Assembly: GCF_002946835.1 (NCBI RefSeq) | Contig: NZ_CP026652.1 | Location: forward strand, 1,426,001-1,490,000 | Source: Streptomyces dengpaensis | GTDB lineage: Bacteria > Actinomycetota > Actinomycetes > Streptomycetales > Streptomycetaceae | Length of the DNA: 64,000 nt | Reading direction: 5' to 3' | In this document: one piece after another, positions 23,484 through 31,704 of the stretch | Layout: each line of letters starts with the position of its first letter | Numbering within the stretch: the stretch's first letter is position 1 | Position numbers and translations under genes: made by a program | The notes under the pieces: model-generated | Told to the model about the DNA's origin: nothing | Database searches by the model: none | The model's input: only the letters and a program-made list of their open reading frames with translations

Positions 23484-24218
23484 ATGACCAAGCCACTCGT
23501 CGCCCTTCTCAGCGGTGCCGGGATCTCCACGGATTCCGGGATCCCGGACTACCGCGGCCCCAACGGTCTGTGGCGGCGTGACCCCGAAGCCGAGAAGCTC
23601 GTCACGTACGAGTACTACATGGGCGATCCGGAGATCCGGCGACGCTCCTGGCAGATGCGGCGGAAGAACCGCACGCTGCAGGCGGAGCCGAATGCCGCGC
23701 ACCGGGCCGTGGCCGAGCTGGAGCGGTCCGGGGTGCCGGTGCGGGTGATCACGCAGAACGTGGACGGGCTGCATCAGCTGGCCGGCATGCCGGCGCGGAA
23801 GGTGCTGGAACTGCACGGGACCGCGCGGACCGTGGTGTGCACCAAGTGCCACGCGAGGGCGCCGATGGAGGACGCGCTCGCGCGGGTCGACGCCGGTGAG
23901 GACGATCCGCCGTGCCTGGAGTGCGGCGGGATCCTCAAGTCGGCGACGGTGATGTTCGGCGAGCGGCTCGACCCGGTGGTGCTGGGTGAGGCGGTCGCCA
24001 TCACCAAGGCCTGCCAGGTGTTCATCGCCGTCGGCAGCAGCCTCCAGGTGCAGCCCGCCGCGGGGCTCGCCGGTGTCGCCGCCGATCACGGAGCACGGCT
24101 GATCATCGTCAACGCCGAGCCGACACCGTACGACGACCGCGCCGACGAAGTCGTACGGGAACCGATCGGCACCGCCCTGCCGGAGCTGCTGCGCACGCTG
24201 AGCGACCAGAGCAACTAG
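23484..24218 (+). CDS. Sir2 family NAD-dependent protein deacylase
   Basis: 244 residues from ATG 23484. NAD-binding motifs 'LLSGAGISTDSGIPDYRG' and 'TQNVDGLHQLAG', catalytic His in 'LELHGT', and a zinc finger made by 'CTKCHA' and 'CLECGG'. The C-terminal NAD loop reads 'VGSSLQVQPAAGL'. Sirtuins remove acyl groups from lysine using NAD and release O-acyl-ADP-ribose. In actinomycetes they control acyl-CoA synthetases, which would suit a genome segment rich in acyl-CoA enzymes. Confidence 0.93.
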   Translation: MTKPLVALLSGAGISTDSGIPDYRGPNGLWRRDPEAEKLVTYEYYMGDPEIRRRSWQMRRKNRTLQAEPNAAHRAVAELERSGVPVRVITQNVDGLHQLAGMPARKVLELHGTARTVVCTKCHARAPMEDALARVDAGEDDPPCLECGGILKSATVMFGERLDPVVLGEAVAITKACQVFIAVGSSLQVQPAAGLAGVAADHGARLIIVNAEPTPYDDRADEVVREPIGTALPELLRTLSDQSN

Positions 24219-24244
24219 CAGGAGCTGGCTGCGACTGGCACGGA

Positions 24245-24763
24245 CTAGAAGAGAGCCGTGCCGCTCTCGAAGTCCAGCAGTCGCTTCTTGCGGTCCAGGC
24301 CGCCGCCGTATCCCGTGAGGCTGCCGTTCGCGCCGACGACGCGGTGGCAGGGCACGATGATGCCGATCGGGTTCTTGCCGTTGGCGAGGCCGACCGCGCG
24401 GGAGGCCTTGGGGTTGCCGAGGGCGTCGGCGAGCTCGCCGTACGAGCGGATCTCGCCGTACGGGATCGTGCGGAGCAGGTCCCAGACGCTGCGCTGGAAG
24501 GGCGTGCCGGCCAGCCGCAGGGGCAGGTCGAATTCCTTCAACTCCCCCGCGAAATAGGCGTGTAGCTGTGCGGTCGCCTCACCGAAGGGGGTGTCGTCGC
24601 TCCCCCACGCTCGGCTTCGCTCGCGCGGGGGGACCCCCATGCCGAAGGTCTCCTCGGGTGGGCGGTGGCGTTGGCCGGCCATGTAGAGGCCACACAGGAC
24701 GCCGTCGTCGGCGACGAGGGTCAGAGGGCCGTACGGGCTGTCGATGACTGTGTGCTGTTTCAC
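24245..24763 (-). CDS. ogt: Methylated-DNA-[protein]-cysteine S-methyltransferase
   Basis: 172 residues. The acceptor Cys139 is in 'IVPCHRVV'; the helix-turn-helix and Arg finger are in 'GNPKASRAVGLANGKNPIG'. It removes O6-methyl from guanine in a suicide reaction. Residues about 41-55 ('GMGVPPRERSRAWGS') are the translation of an interspersed GC-rich element inserted in frame between the N-terminal and catalytic domains. The gene starts 33 bp from the AdaA-AlkA stop, on the same strand, so the two are probably one alkylation-repair operon. Confidence 0.92.
   Translation of the reverse strand: MKQHTVIDSPYGPLTLVADDGVLCGLYMAGQRHRPPEETFGMGVPPRERSRAWGSDDTPFGEATAQLHAYFAGELKEFDLPLRLAGTPFQRSVWDLLRTIPYGEIRSYGELADALGNPKASRAVGLANGKNPIGIIVPCHRVVGANGSLTGYGGGLDRKKRLLDFESGTALF
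24599..24640 (-). repeat. Interspersed GC-rich hairpin element inside ogt
   Basis: On the minus strand ATGGGGGTCCCCCCGCGCG then a short turn and GAGCGTGGGGGA; it resembles the intergenic copy at 2038-2075. It keeps the ogt reading frame and adds a basic loop of about 13-15 residues. Confidence 0.65.
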
Positions 24764-24796
24764 CGTTCAGAACTTTCTGGGCATCCTTGAATGGGC

Positions 24797-26359
24797 TTAC
24801 ACAGGAAGGAAGTTGATCGGGTGGCTGTCGGTCGCCCACAGGTACTGGACCGCGTACGCGCGCCAGGGGCGCCAGGCCGCGGCGCGTGCCGTGAGGGCGG
24901 CCGGGGTGGAGGGGAGGCCCAACTCCTGGGCGGCGCGCCGGATTCCGAGGTCGGTGGCGAGGAAGGCGTCGGGGTCGCCGAGGGCACGCATGGCGATGGC
25001 GTCGACCGTCCAGGGGCCGAAACCGGGAAGCGCCAGCAGCCGGGCGCGCGCCTCCTCCCAGTCGCTGTCCACCCCCAAGTGGAGGGCTCCGTCGGCGAGT
25101 TGGCGTACCAGTGTGGTGAACGTCGTGCGGCGGGTGCGTGGCATCGCGAGCGACTCGGGGTCGAGTGCGGCGAGCGACTCGGCCGAGGGGAAGAGGTGGG
25201 TGAGGCCGCCCTCGGGGTCGTCGACCGGTTCGCCGTGCGCGGTGACCAGGCGGGCCGCATGGGTGCGGGCGGCGGCCGTCGAGACCTGCTGGCCCAGCAC
25301 GGCCCGTACGGCGAACTCGGCCTCGTCGACCGTGCGCGGCACCCGGCGGCCCGGCGCCTTGTCGACGAGCGGCGTGAGCAGCGGATCGGTGCGCAGCTGG
25401 TCGTCGACCGCGACCGGGTCGGCGTCCAGGTCGAGCATGCGGCGGCAGCGGCTGATCGCGACGGGCAGGTCGCGCAGGTCGCTGAGGGTCAGGCGGCAGG
25501 CGATGTGGTCCGACTTCGGCGTCAGCCCGACGATCCCGTGCCCGTACGGCAGCCGCAGGGTCCGCCGGTACGCCCCGTCGCGCCACTCCTCCACGCCGGG
25601 TACGGCGGTCGCCGCCAGGTGTCCGAAGAGGTTGTCGGGGTTGAGCGGGGCCCGGAAGGGAAGCCGGAGGCTCAGCGCTCCCGGGGTGCCTCCGGCCTGT
25701 GCCGCCGGCGTGTCTCCAACCGGTACCTCTGGCGTGCCGCCCGCCCGTACACCCGGCGTGTCCGCCGTGCCTCCCGCCCGCCTCTTGGGCAGCCGGGCGC
25801 GCAGCTCGCTCGGCGACTGGGCGAAGACCTCGCGCACGGTGTCGTTGAAGGTGCGGATCGACGCGAACCCCGCCGCGAAGGCGATCTCCGCGATCGGGAG
25901 GGGGGTCGTCTCGATGAGCAGCCGCGCGGTCTGGGCGCGCTGGGCCCGGGCGAGGGCGAGCGGTCCCGCGCCCAGCTCGGTCAGCAGTTGCCGTTCGATC
26001 TGGCGGGTGCTGTAGCCGAGCCGGGTGGCCAGGCCCGGGACGCCCTCGCGGTCCACGATGCCGTCGCCGATCAGGCGCATCGCGCGGGCGACGAGGTCGG
26101 CGCGCTGGTTCCATGCGGGCGAGCCGGGGCTGGCGTCCGGCCGGCACCGCTTGCAGGCCCGGAACCCGGCCTGCTGGCAGGCGGCGGCGCTCGGGTAGAA
26201 GGTCATGTTCTCGGGCTTCGGCGGCACGACCGGGCAGCTGGGCCGGCAGTAGATCCGTGTGGTCAGGACCGCCGTGAAGACCCATCCGTCGAACCGCGCG
26301 TCCTTCGACTGGACGGCGCGCACGCAGCGCTCTGTGTCCGTGTGCATTCCGTTCCGCAT
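24797..26359 (-). CDS. AdaA-AlkA fusion: methyl-sensing activator plus 3-methyladenine DNA glycosylase
   Basis: 520 residues (ATG 26359; the in-frame ATG at 26347, MHTDTERC, may be the true start). Order of domains: Ada metal-binding domain with four Cys ('YCRPSCP' and 'ACKRCRP', about 38-75); AraC-type helix-turn-helix (about 85-195, 'IAEIAFAAGFASIRTFNDTV'); a linker of about 45 residues with imperfect 'AGGTP' repeats; AlkA N-terminal domain; and HhH-GPD glycosylase ('LPGFGPWTVDAIAMRALGDP', catalytic Asp in 'ATDLGIRR'). It senses methyl phosphotriesters, activates repair genes and excises alkylated bases. Confidence 0.92.
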   Translation of the reverse strand: MRNGMHTDTERCVRAVQSKDARFDGWVFTAVLTTRIYCRPSCPVVPPKPENMTFYPSAAACQQAGFRACKRCRPDASPGSPAWNQRADLVARAMRLIGDGIVDREGVPGLATRLGYSTRQIERQLLTELGAGPLALARAQRAQTARLLIETTPLPIAEIAFAAGFASIRTFNDTVREVFAQSPSELRARLPKRRAGGTADTPGVRAGGTPEVPVGDTPAAQAGGTPGALSLRLPFRAPLNPDNLFGHLAATAVPGVEEWRDGAYRRTLRLPYGHGIVGLTPKSDHIACRLTLSDLRDLPVAISRCRRMLDLDADPVAVDDQLRTDPLLTPLVDKAPGRRVPRTVDEAEFAVRAVLGQQVSTAAARTHAARLVTAHGEPVDDPEGGLTHLFPSAESLAALDPESLAMPRTRRTTFTTLVRQLADGALHLGVDSDWEEARARLLALPGFGPWTVDAIAMRALGDPDAFLATDLGIRRAAQELGLPSTPAALTARAAAWRPWRAYAVQYLWATDSHPINFLPV

Positions 26360-26439
26360 GCCTCAAGCATCGGGCACGCGAGGGGGCAGGTCTGGCGAGA
26401 ATGCGACATGGAGGTGTCCTGGCCTGGTCCCTGGCCTGC

Positions 26440-26648
26440 CCCGCGATGCGTCGGCAATGTCCTCGGGATGGAGCGCCTCCCTCCCCTCACGCTGCTGGAC
26501 CTCGAGGTCCTGGACATGCTGCTGGTGCCCGAAGAGCTCCGTGTCCACGTAGCCCGGCTCGATCACCCAGAAGCGCACGTTGCACTGCGTGTACTCCTGG
26601 CGCCAGGCCTCGGTGGCTCCAGTGACCCCGAAGCGCCGCTACCCCGCG
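26440..26648 (-). pseudogene. Short-chain dehydrogenase/reductase relic (C-terminal part)
   Basis: The minus strand reads 'RRFGVTGATEAWRQEY', 'NVRFWVIEPGYVDTEL', then 'QQREGREALHPEDIADA', the usual run of an SDR from the helix after the active-site Tyr to the C-terminal region. The catalytic and NAD-binding parts are missing, the end appears frameshifted after 'EDIADA', and the upstream side is cut by the end of the P-type ATPase gene. Confidence 0.7.
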
Positions 26649-28660
26649 TACACCTTCCGCCACGCGGACTCCCGCAGCAGCCGCAGCCCGTTGAGGCCGA
26701 CGAGGACGGTGGAGCCCTCGTGACCCGCGACGCCGAGCGGGAGCGGAAGGTGCCCGAGCAGGTCCCACAGGACGAGGGCCGTGATGAACGTACCCGCGAC
26801 GACGAGGTTCTGGATGACCAGGCGGCGGGCGGCGCGGGAGAGCCGTACGACCGCGGGGATGGCCGCCAGCTCGTCGCGGACGACGACGGCGTCGGCGGTC
26901 TCCAGGGCGAGGTCGGATCCGGCGCGGCCCATCGCGATCCCCGCGTGGGCGGCGGCCAGGGCGGGCGCGTCGTTGACGCCGTCGCCGACGAACAGGACCT
27001 TGCGGTCGGCGAGTTGGAGTACGGCCTCGACCTTGTCCTGCGGCAGCAGACCGGCGCGTACGTCGGTGATCCCGGTGGCGGCGGCCACCTGGGCGGCGGC
27101 GCGCGGGTTGTCGCCGGTGAGCAGTGCGGGTGCGGTGCCGGTCAGGGCGGTGAGCGCGGCGACGGTCTCGGGGGCGTCGGCGCGGAGGCGGTCGGCGAGG
27201 GTGAGGGTGCCGACGGGGGTGCCGACGCGTTCCACGAGAACGACCGTGCCGGCGTCCTCGGCGTCGGCGTGCGCGTCCGGGCGGCCGACGCCGGCGTCCT
27301 CGGCATAGGTGTGGGCATCCGGGCGACCGACACCGGCGTCCTCGGCATAGGTGTGGGCATCCGGGCGGCCGACCGTGATGACCTGGCCGTCCACCGTGGC
27401 GGTGACTCCGTGCCCCGGCTTCGCCGTGAAGTCGGCGGCGGGTGCGAGGCGCAGGCCGCGGGCGCGGGCGGCGGCCACGATCGCGCGGGCGAGCGGGTGT
27501 TCACTGGGGTGCTCGGCGGCGGCCGCCAGGGCTAGCAGTGCGTCCTCGTCCAGGCCGGACCCCGGCGAGGGACGTACGGCCGTCACCTCGGGCGCACCCT
27601 CGGTCAGCGTGCCGGTCTTGTCGAGGGCGGCCATGTCGGTCTCGCCGAGGCGTTCCATGGCAAGCGCCGACTTGACCAGCACGCCGTGTCGTCCGGCGGT
27701 GGCGATGGCGGAAAGCAGCGGCGGCATGGTGGCCAGCACCACCGCGCACGGCGATGCCACGATCATGAAGGTCATCGCCCGCAGGAGCGCGCCGGTGAGG
27801 TCCGCGCCGAAGGCCAGGGGCACCGCGAAGACGGCGAGGGTGGCGGCCACCACGGCCACGGCGTACCGCTGTTCGACCTTCTCGATGAACAGCTGCGTCG
27901 GCGCCTTGGTGCGGGACGCCTCCTCGACGAGGGTGACGATCCGGGCGATCACCGAGTCGGCGGGGTCGCGCTCGACGCGGACGCGCAGGGCTCCGGTGCC
28001 GTTGAGGGTGCCCGCGAAGACCTCGTCGCCGGGGGTCTTCAGGACCGGCAGCGGTTCACCGGTGATGGTCGCCTGGTCGGCCTCGCTGGTGCCGTCGAGT
28101 ACTCGCCCGTCGGCGCCGATGCGCTCCCCGGGCCGGATCAACAGCACGTCTCCGACGGCGAGTTGGCCAGTGGGGACCGACTCCTCTCCGCCGGGGGTCA
28201 CGCGCGTCGCGGTGGCGGGGGCGAGGTCGAGCAGACCCCGTACGGAGTCCTCGGTGCGGGCGGTGGCCAGGGCCTCCAGGGCGCCGGAGGTGGCGAAGAT
28301 GACGATCAGCAGGGCGCCGTCCAGGACCTGTCCGATCGCGGCCGCGCCCAGGGCGGCGACGATCATCAGCAGGTCGACGTCCAGTGTCTTCTCGCGCAGC
28401 GCCCGCAGCCCTTCGAGCGCGGGTTCCCAGCCGCCGGCCGCGTACGCGATCACGTAGAGCGGGCCGTACGTCCACCCGGGCGCACCGCCCAGGTCCAGCG
28501 GAAGCGCGAGCAGGAAGGCGACGGTCGCGAGGAGCGCCCAGCGGGCCTCCGGCAGCGCGAGGACGCGAGTACGGCGCCGAGGGGGTGCCGTGGCTGGGCG
28601 GTCGGGGACGAGTGAGGGGGCGAGAGCGGGAGTCACGCGCAGCACGATACAGGAACACAT
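26639..28660 (-). CDS. P1B-type metal-transporting ATPase, probable Ni/Co exporter
   Basis: 673 residues from ATG 28660 (GTG 28635 is an alternative start). P-type ATPase core: 'TITGEPLPV' actuator loop, 'VASPCAVVLA' (SPC, metal site), 'ALDKTGTLTEG' (phosphorylated Asp), 'PSEHPLARAI', and 'FVGDGVNDAPALA'. No N-terminal metal-binding domain. The SPC motif and divergent NmtR-like sensor gene suggest nickel/cobalt export, as for NmtA/CtpJ. The nucleotide-binding domain contains a 14-residue sequence repeated three times ('VGRPDAHTYAEDAG'), an in-frame 42-bp expansion. The stop codon overlaps an SDR relic. Confidence 0.9.
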   Translation of the reverse strand: MCSCIVLRVTPALAPSLVPDRPATAPPRRRTRVLALPEARWALLATVAFLLALPLDLGGAPGWTYGPLYVIAYAAGGWEPALEGLRALREKTLDVDLLMIVAALGAAAIGQVLDGALLIVIFATSGALEALATARTEDSVRGLLDLAPATATRVTPGGEESVPTGQLAVGDVLLIRPGERIGADGRVLDGTSEADQATITGEPLPVLKTPGDEVFAGTLNGTGALRVRVERDPADSVIARIVTLVEEASRTKAPTQLFIEKVEQRYAVAVVAATLAVFAVPLAFGADLTGALLRAMTFMIVASPCAVVLATMPPLLSAIATAGRHGVLVKSALAMERLGETDMAALDKTGTLTEGAPEVTAVRPSPGSGLDEDALLALAAAAEHPSEHPLARAIVAAARARGLRLAPAADFTAKPGHGVTATVDGQVITVGRPDAHTYAEDAGVGRPDAHTYAEDAGVGRPDAHADAEDAGTVVLVERVGTPVGTLTLADRLRADAPETVAALTALTGTAPALLTGDNPRAAAQVAAATGITDVRAGLLPQDKVEAVLQLADRKVLFVGDGVNDAPALAAAHAGIAMGRAGSDLALETADAVVVRDELAAIPAVVRLSRAARRLVIQNLVVAGTFITALVLWDLLGHLPLPLGVAGHEGSTVLVGLNGLRLLRESAWRKVYAG
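27251..27376 (-). repeat. 42-bp in-frame tandem repeat, 3 units, inside the P-type ATPase
   Basis: Units at 27251, 27293 and 27335. Units 2 and 3 are nearly identical, unit 1 differs at several positions. Each codes for 'VGRPDAH(T/A)(Y/D)AEDAG' in the nucleotide-binding domain. Confidence 0.93.
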
Positions 28661-28681
28661 GAAGACTCATTCATGTCTTCA
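28660..28681. promoter_or_regulatory. Candidate ArsR/SmtB-type operator
   Basis: TGAAGAC-N8-GTCTTCA inverted repeat lying between the divergent ATPase and NmtR-like genes and overlapping the -35 region of the latter. Size and TGAA..TTCA arms suit an ArsR/SmtB operator. Confidence 0.65.
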
Positions 28682-28698
28682 CATGCGGTGGGTAAGAT
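28670..28698 (+). promoter_or_regulatory. Predicted promoter of the NmtR-like gene (leaderless)
   Basis: TTCATG (28670-28675), 17 bases, then TAAGAT (28693-28698). Transcription would start at about 28705, one base before the ATG at 28706, so the mRNA is probably leaderless. Confidence 0.5.
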
Positions 28699-28705
28699 AC
28701 AGCCC

Positions 28706-29068
28706 ATGGGTCATGGAGCCGTCACCGCCGCACAGGACGCCGCCGCGCGCGTACGCCTGGACGCGGCCAACGTCGCCAAGGTGGCCACCACGCTTCAGGC
28801 CCTGTCGACCCCCTCCCGCCTGCTGATCCTTGCCCGGCTGCGCGAAGGGCCGCTCCCGGCAACGGAGTTGGCCGCGGCGGTCGGCATGGAGCAGTCCGCC
28901 TGCTCGCACCAGCTGCGCCTGCTGCGCAACCTGGGCCTGGTCGTCGGCGAGCGCAGCGGCCGCTCGGTGGTGTACGCGCTGCACGACCACCATGTCGCCG
29001 AACTCCTCGACCAGGCGGTCTACCACGTGGAACATCTGCGGCTCGGCCTCACTGACGCCCCCGAGTGA
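28706..29068 (+). CDS. ArsR/SmtB family metal sensor, NmtR-like (Ni/Co)
   Basis: 120 residues from ATG 28706. Winged-helix core 'TLQALSTPSRLLILARLREG' and recognition helix 'GMEQSACSHQLRLLRNLGLV'. The alpha5 metal site has the NmtR spacing Asp94, His96, His107, His110 rather than SmtB's final Glu. The N-terminus is MGHG, as I recall for M. tuberculosis NmtR, where the N-terminus helps bind nickel; this also supports the start. It should repress the divergent P-type ATPase gene and its own gene until Ni or Co is in excess. Confidence 0.9.
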   Translation: MGHGAVTAAQDAAARVRLDAANVAKVATTLQALSTPSRLLILARLREGPLPATELAAAVGMEQSACSHQLRLLRNLGLVVGERSGRSVVYALHDHHVAELLDQAVYHVEHLRLGLTDAPE

Positions 29069-29073
29069 GGACC

Positions 29074-30009
29074 TCACAGCACCCGGCGGCGCATCAGCAC
29101 TCCCAGCGCCAGCAGCCCCGGGAGCAGCGGTAGCCAGACGGTGAGCAGCCGGTACCCGAGGACTGCCGATGCCGCGGCGCTGCCCGGTGCTCCGGCGAGG
29201 GTGAGGGCCAGCGCGAGGGCGGCGTCCAGGGAGCCGAAGCCGCCGGGAGTGGGCAGCAGGACGGCGGCGCTGCTCGCGGCGAGGTAGGCCAGTGCCACCT
29301 GGGCCGGGGACAGCGGCAGATCGATGGCCTGGGTGACGGCGACGACCACGGCGGCGTGGAGCGAGGCGAAGGCGAGCGAGCCGCCCCACAACGCGGCCGC
29401 CCGCACGGGGACTTCGTGCACGGCGCGGACGTCGGCCAGCACCGCTCGCAGCGCGCGCCGCAGCGGCCCCGCGAGGAGGGCCACCACGGTGGCGGCCGCC
29501 GCGACCGTCACCGCCCATGCCGTCGCGGAGACGTGCGGGAAGCGGAGTGTTCCGGGGCAGGCCAGCGCGAGCGCGGCGATCAGGCAGCCTCTCGCCACGG
29601 TCCCCGCGGAGGCCTTGACCGCCAGCGCGGTCACCGACCGTGCGACGGGCAGCCCGCACCGGTTCAGGAAGCGCAGATTGACGGCGCCCGCCCCGAGACC
29701 GGCGGGCAGCAGGTGGTTGGCGGCGGAGGCCGCGAACTGCACCGCCACCAGCCGCCCGGCGGGCAGCGGCCGGGCCACCGCGCCTTGCTGGGCGAGGGCC
29801 GAACACGCCCAGGTCGCCATGGTGGCGAAGGCCGCCACGAGCAGCCAGCCGCGGTCCGCGACGGCGAGCCGGACGGCTCCGCTCTCGATCACCGGCCAGT
29901 GCCGCCGGGCGAGATACACCGCGCACACCACCACGACGAGCGTGACCCCGGCATGCCAGGAGACCCGTCGGCCGACGGTGGTCGCGAGAGCGCCGGGCGG
30001 AAGCGTCAT
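29074..30009 (-). CDS. YbhN/UPF0104-like (lysylphosphatidylglycerol synthase TM region) membrane protein
   Basis: 311 residues with about eight hydrophobic segments. Family features: 'FAASAANHLLPAGLGAGAVN' and 'AVLLPTPGGFGSLDAALALA', the conserved Pro-Gly-Gly loop. Proteins of this fold act as flippases or lipid-modifying membrane domains, often with glycosyltransferases. Here the gene overlaps the stop of a GT-C-like membrane protein gene (ATGA), so the two probably form one unit. Confidence 0.8.
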   Translation of the reverse strand: MTLPPGALATTVGRRVSWHAGVTLVVVVCAVYLARRHWPVIESGAVRLAVADRGWLLVAAFATMATWACSALAQQGAVARPLPAGRLVAVQFAASAANHLLPAGLGAGAVNLRFLNRCGLPVARSVTALAVKASAGTVARGCLIAALALACPGTLRFPHVSATAWAVTVAAAATVVALLAGPLRRALRAVLADVRAVHEVPVRAAALWGGSLAFASLHAAVVVAVTQAIDLPLSPAQVALAYLAASSAAVLLPTPGGFGSLDAALALALTLAGAPGSAAASAVLGYRLLTVWLPLLPGLLALGVLMRRRVL

Positions 30010-31508
30010 GCCGCTCGGCCTCCCGCTCCCGGCGCGACGTAGACGCGCAGGTTGCCTATGACGTGCGGTTCCCAGTCACGGGCATACGCGGGCGGGCGGC
30101 CTCCCGAGGTGGTGAGCGCGGCGACCGGCATGCGCTGTCCGGCCCGCACGATGCCGGCCGGGGTGACGTTGGCGTTGTGCCCGCTGGTCTCGACGGAGGA
30201 GCAACCGGCGTAGAACGCGATCGGGACGGCCTGCCGGCCGGTCAGCAGGCAGGGCGGCAGGACGCCGAGCCGGTGCAGCTCGGCCGCCGTGTTCGCCCAG
30301 CCCCGGTGGGAGACGGTGGTGCGGCGCACGCTGCCCGCCAGGACCGCGTACTGCACCGCCAGATGGCCGACGAGGCCGAGCGCCACCAGAGTCGCCGCCA
30401 CCGGGCGCCAGACCCCGCTCGGGGTGGTGACCAGGTGGACGAGGGCGTCGGCGACGGGGATCGCGAGGAGGGCGTAGACCGGGAGCAGGAAGCGCGGCGC
30501 CGCGTATCCGATCATGAACAGATAGGGGAAGCCCGCCGTACTGGCGCAGGCCAGGGGCAGCAGCGTGCTCGCCGCGCGCCGGGCCTTGACGGCGACCACG
30601 ATGCCGGCCGCGGCGAGCAGCGGCAGAGCGAACCACCACACCATCACCACCGGATCCGGCATCGCCCCGGTGCACGGACGGCACAGCGTGCGTCCGTCCA
30701 GGCTGCGCAGCTGGTCGCCGACGGCGATGTTCCAGCCCAGGCCGCCCTGGATGCGGGAGGCGTCGGCGAGCCGTTGGCCGAGGCCGCCGTAGCTGACGTA
30801 CGCCTCGACGACCCACTCGCCCGCTCCGGCCGCCAAGCCCGCGACGAGGGCGAGAAGCAGCCGTGGCCGTCGCCACCGGCGGACCGCCACGGCGACGACG
30901 AGGAGCGGCAGGGTCACCCAGACCGCGTCGGTGGGCCGCATCCACGCCATCAGCGCGGTGCTCGGGCCCACTCCCCACAGCGCCGCCCGGTCGGAGCGGT
31001 CCGCCTGGGCACGCAGGAAGCAGCCGACGCAGGCCAGGGCGCCCATCGCCACCCAGTAGTTGGGCATGGCCTGCGGGCCGTAGAAGACGGTCACCCACAG
31101 CGTCGCGAACAGGGCACCGGCCATGGCCAGCACCCGTACCGGGAACAGCCCTCGCCAGACGCGCAGGGCCAGAAACAGGGCGAGTCCGGACAGCAGGGCG
31201 AGATAGATCCGCAGCAGTGTCGTGGACGACGACCAGGAGGCGATCGGCGCGACGAGCAGCGGGACGCCGCGGGCGCGCGGCGCGCTGAAGAACGCCGCGG
31301 GGGCCTGCCGGCTGACCTGACTGACGTACACCGTCTCGTCCCAGCCAAGGCCCATTCCGGGGCGTACGAGTACGAGTTGGGCCAAGGCGAAAGCGGCCGC
31401 CACCAGTGCGAGCCAGCGTTGGCCGGTGAGGTGTCCGAACGTGCGGGCGGCCGACGGCGGGCCATGACGCTTGGCGCCGATGAGCGGGAGGTTCAAGGTC
31501 TTGGCCAT
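30006..31508 (-). CDS. Polytopic membrane protein, GT-C glycosyltransferase-like
   Basis: 500 residues with about ten hydrophobic segments. A conserved acidic pair in the first outer loop ('GLGWDETVYVSQVS') fits the GT-C (ArnT/PMT/Ptg) fold, which uses polyprenyl-phosphate sugars. The C-terminal soluble part includes Cys residues ('PPCLLTG', 'YAGCSSVE') and may lie outside the cell. The donor and acceptor are unknown. Cotranscribed with the YbhN-like gene. An oligosaccharyl or mannosyl transfer role is inference. Confidence 0.65.
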   Translation of the reverse strand: MAKTLNLPLIGAKRHGPPSAARTFGHLTGQRWLALVAAAFALAQLVLVRPGMGLGWDETVYVSQVSRQAPAAFFSAPRARGVPLLVAPIASWSSSTTLLRIYLALLSGLALFLALRVWRGLFPVRVLAMAGALFATLWVTVFYGPQAMPNYWVAMGALACVGCFLRAQADRSDRAALWGVGPSTALMAWMRPTDAVWVTLPLLVVAVAVRRWRRPRLLLALVAGLAAGAGEWVVEAYVSYGGLGQRLADASRIQGGLGWNIAVGDQLRSLDGRTLCRPCTGAMPDPVVMVWWFALPLLAAAGIVVAVKARRAASTLLPLACASTAGFPYLFMIGYAAPRFLLPVYALLAIPVADALVHLVTTPSGVWRPVAATLVALGLVGHLAVQYAVLAGSVRRTTVSHRGWANTAAELHRLGVLPPCLLTGRQAVPIAFYAGCSSVETSGHNANVTPAGIVRAGQRMPVAALTTSGGRPPAYARDWEPHVIGNLRVYVAPGAGGRAA

Positions 31509-31704
31509 CGTCCACCCTTCAGCCCTACAAGCCGTAGGGTTGCTTCACCCCGCAAACGGAGGGCAAGGGTGGGAGTCGGGACAACAAGGTGACAGTCCGG
31601 AAAACATGGATAAATTAGCGCGCACCGGGCGGGGGTGCAGTCCGGGAAAGGCATCCGGGGGCCGACACCGTCCGCCTGCCCCTACGCGCTGTAAGGTGGC
31701 GGAC

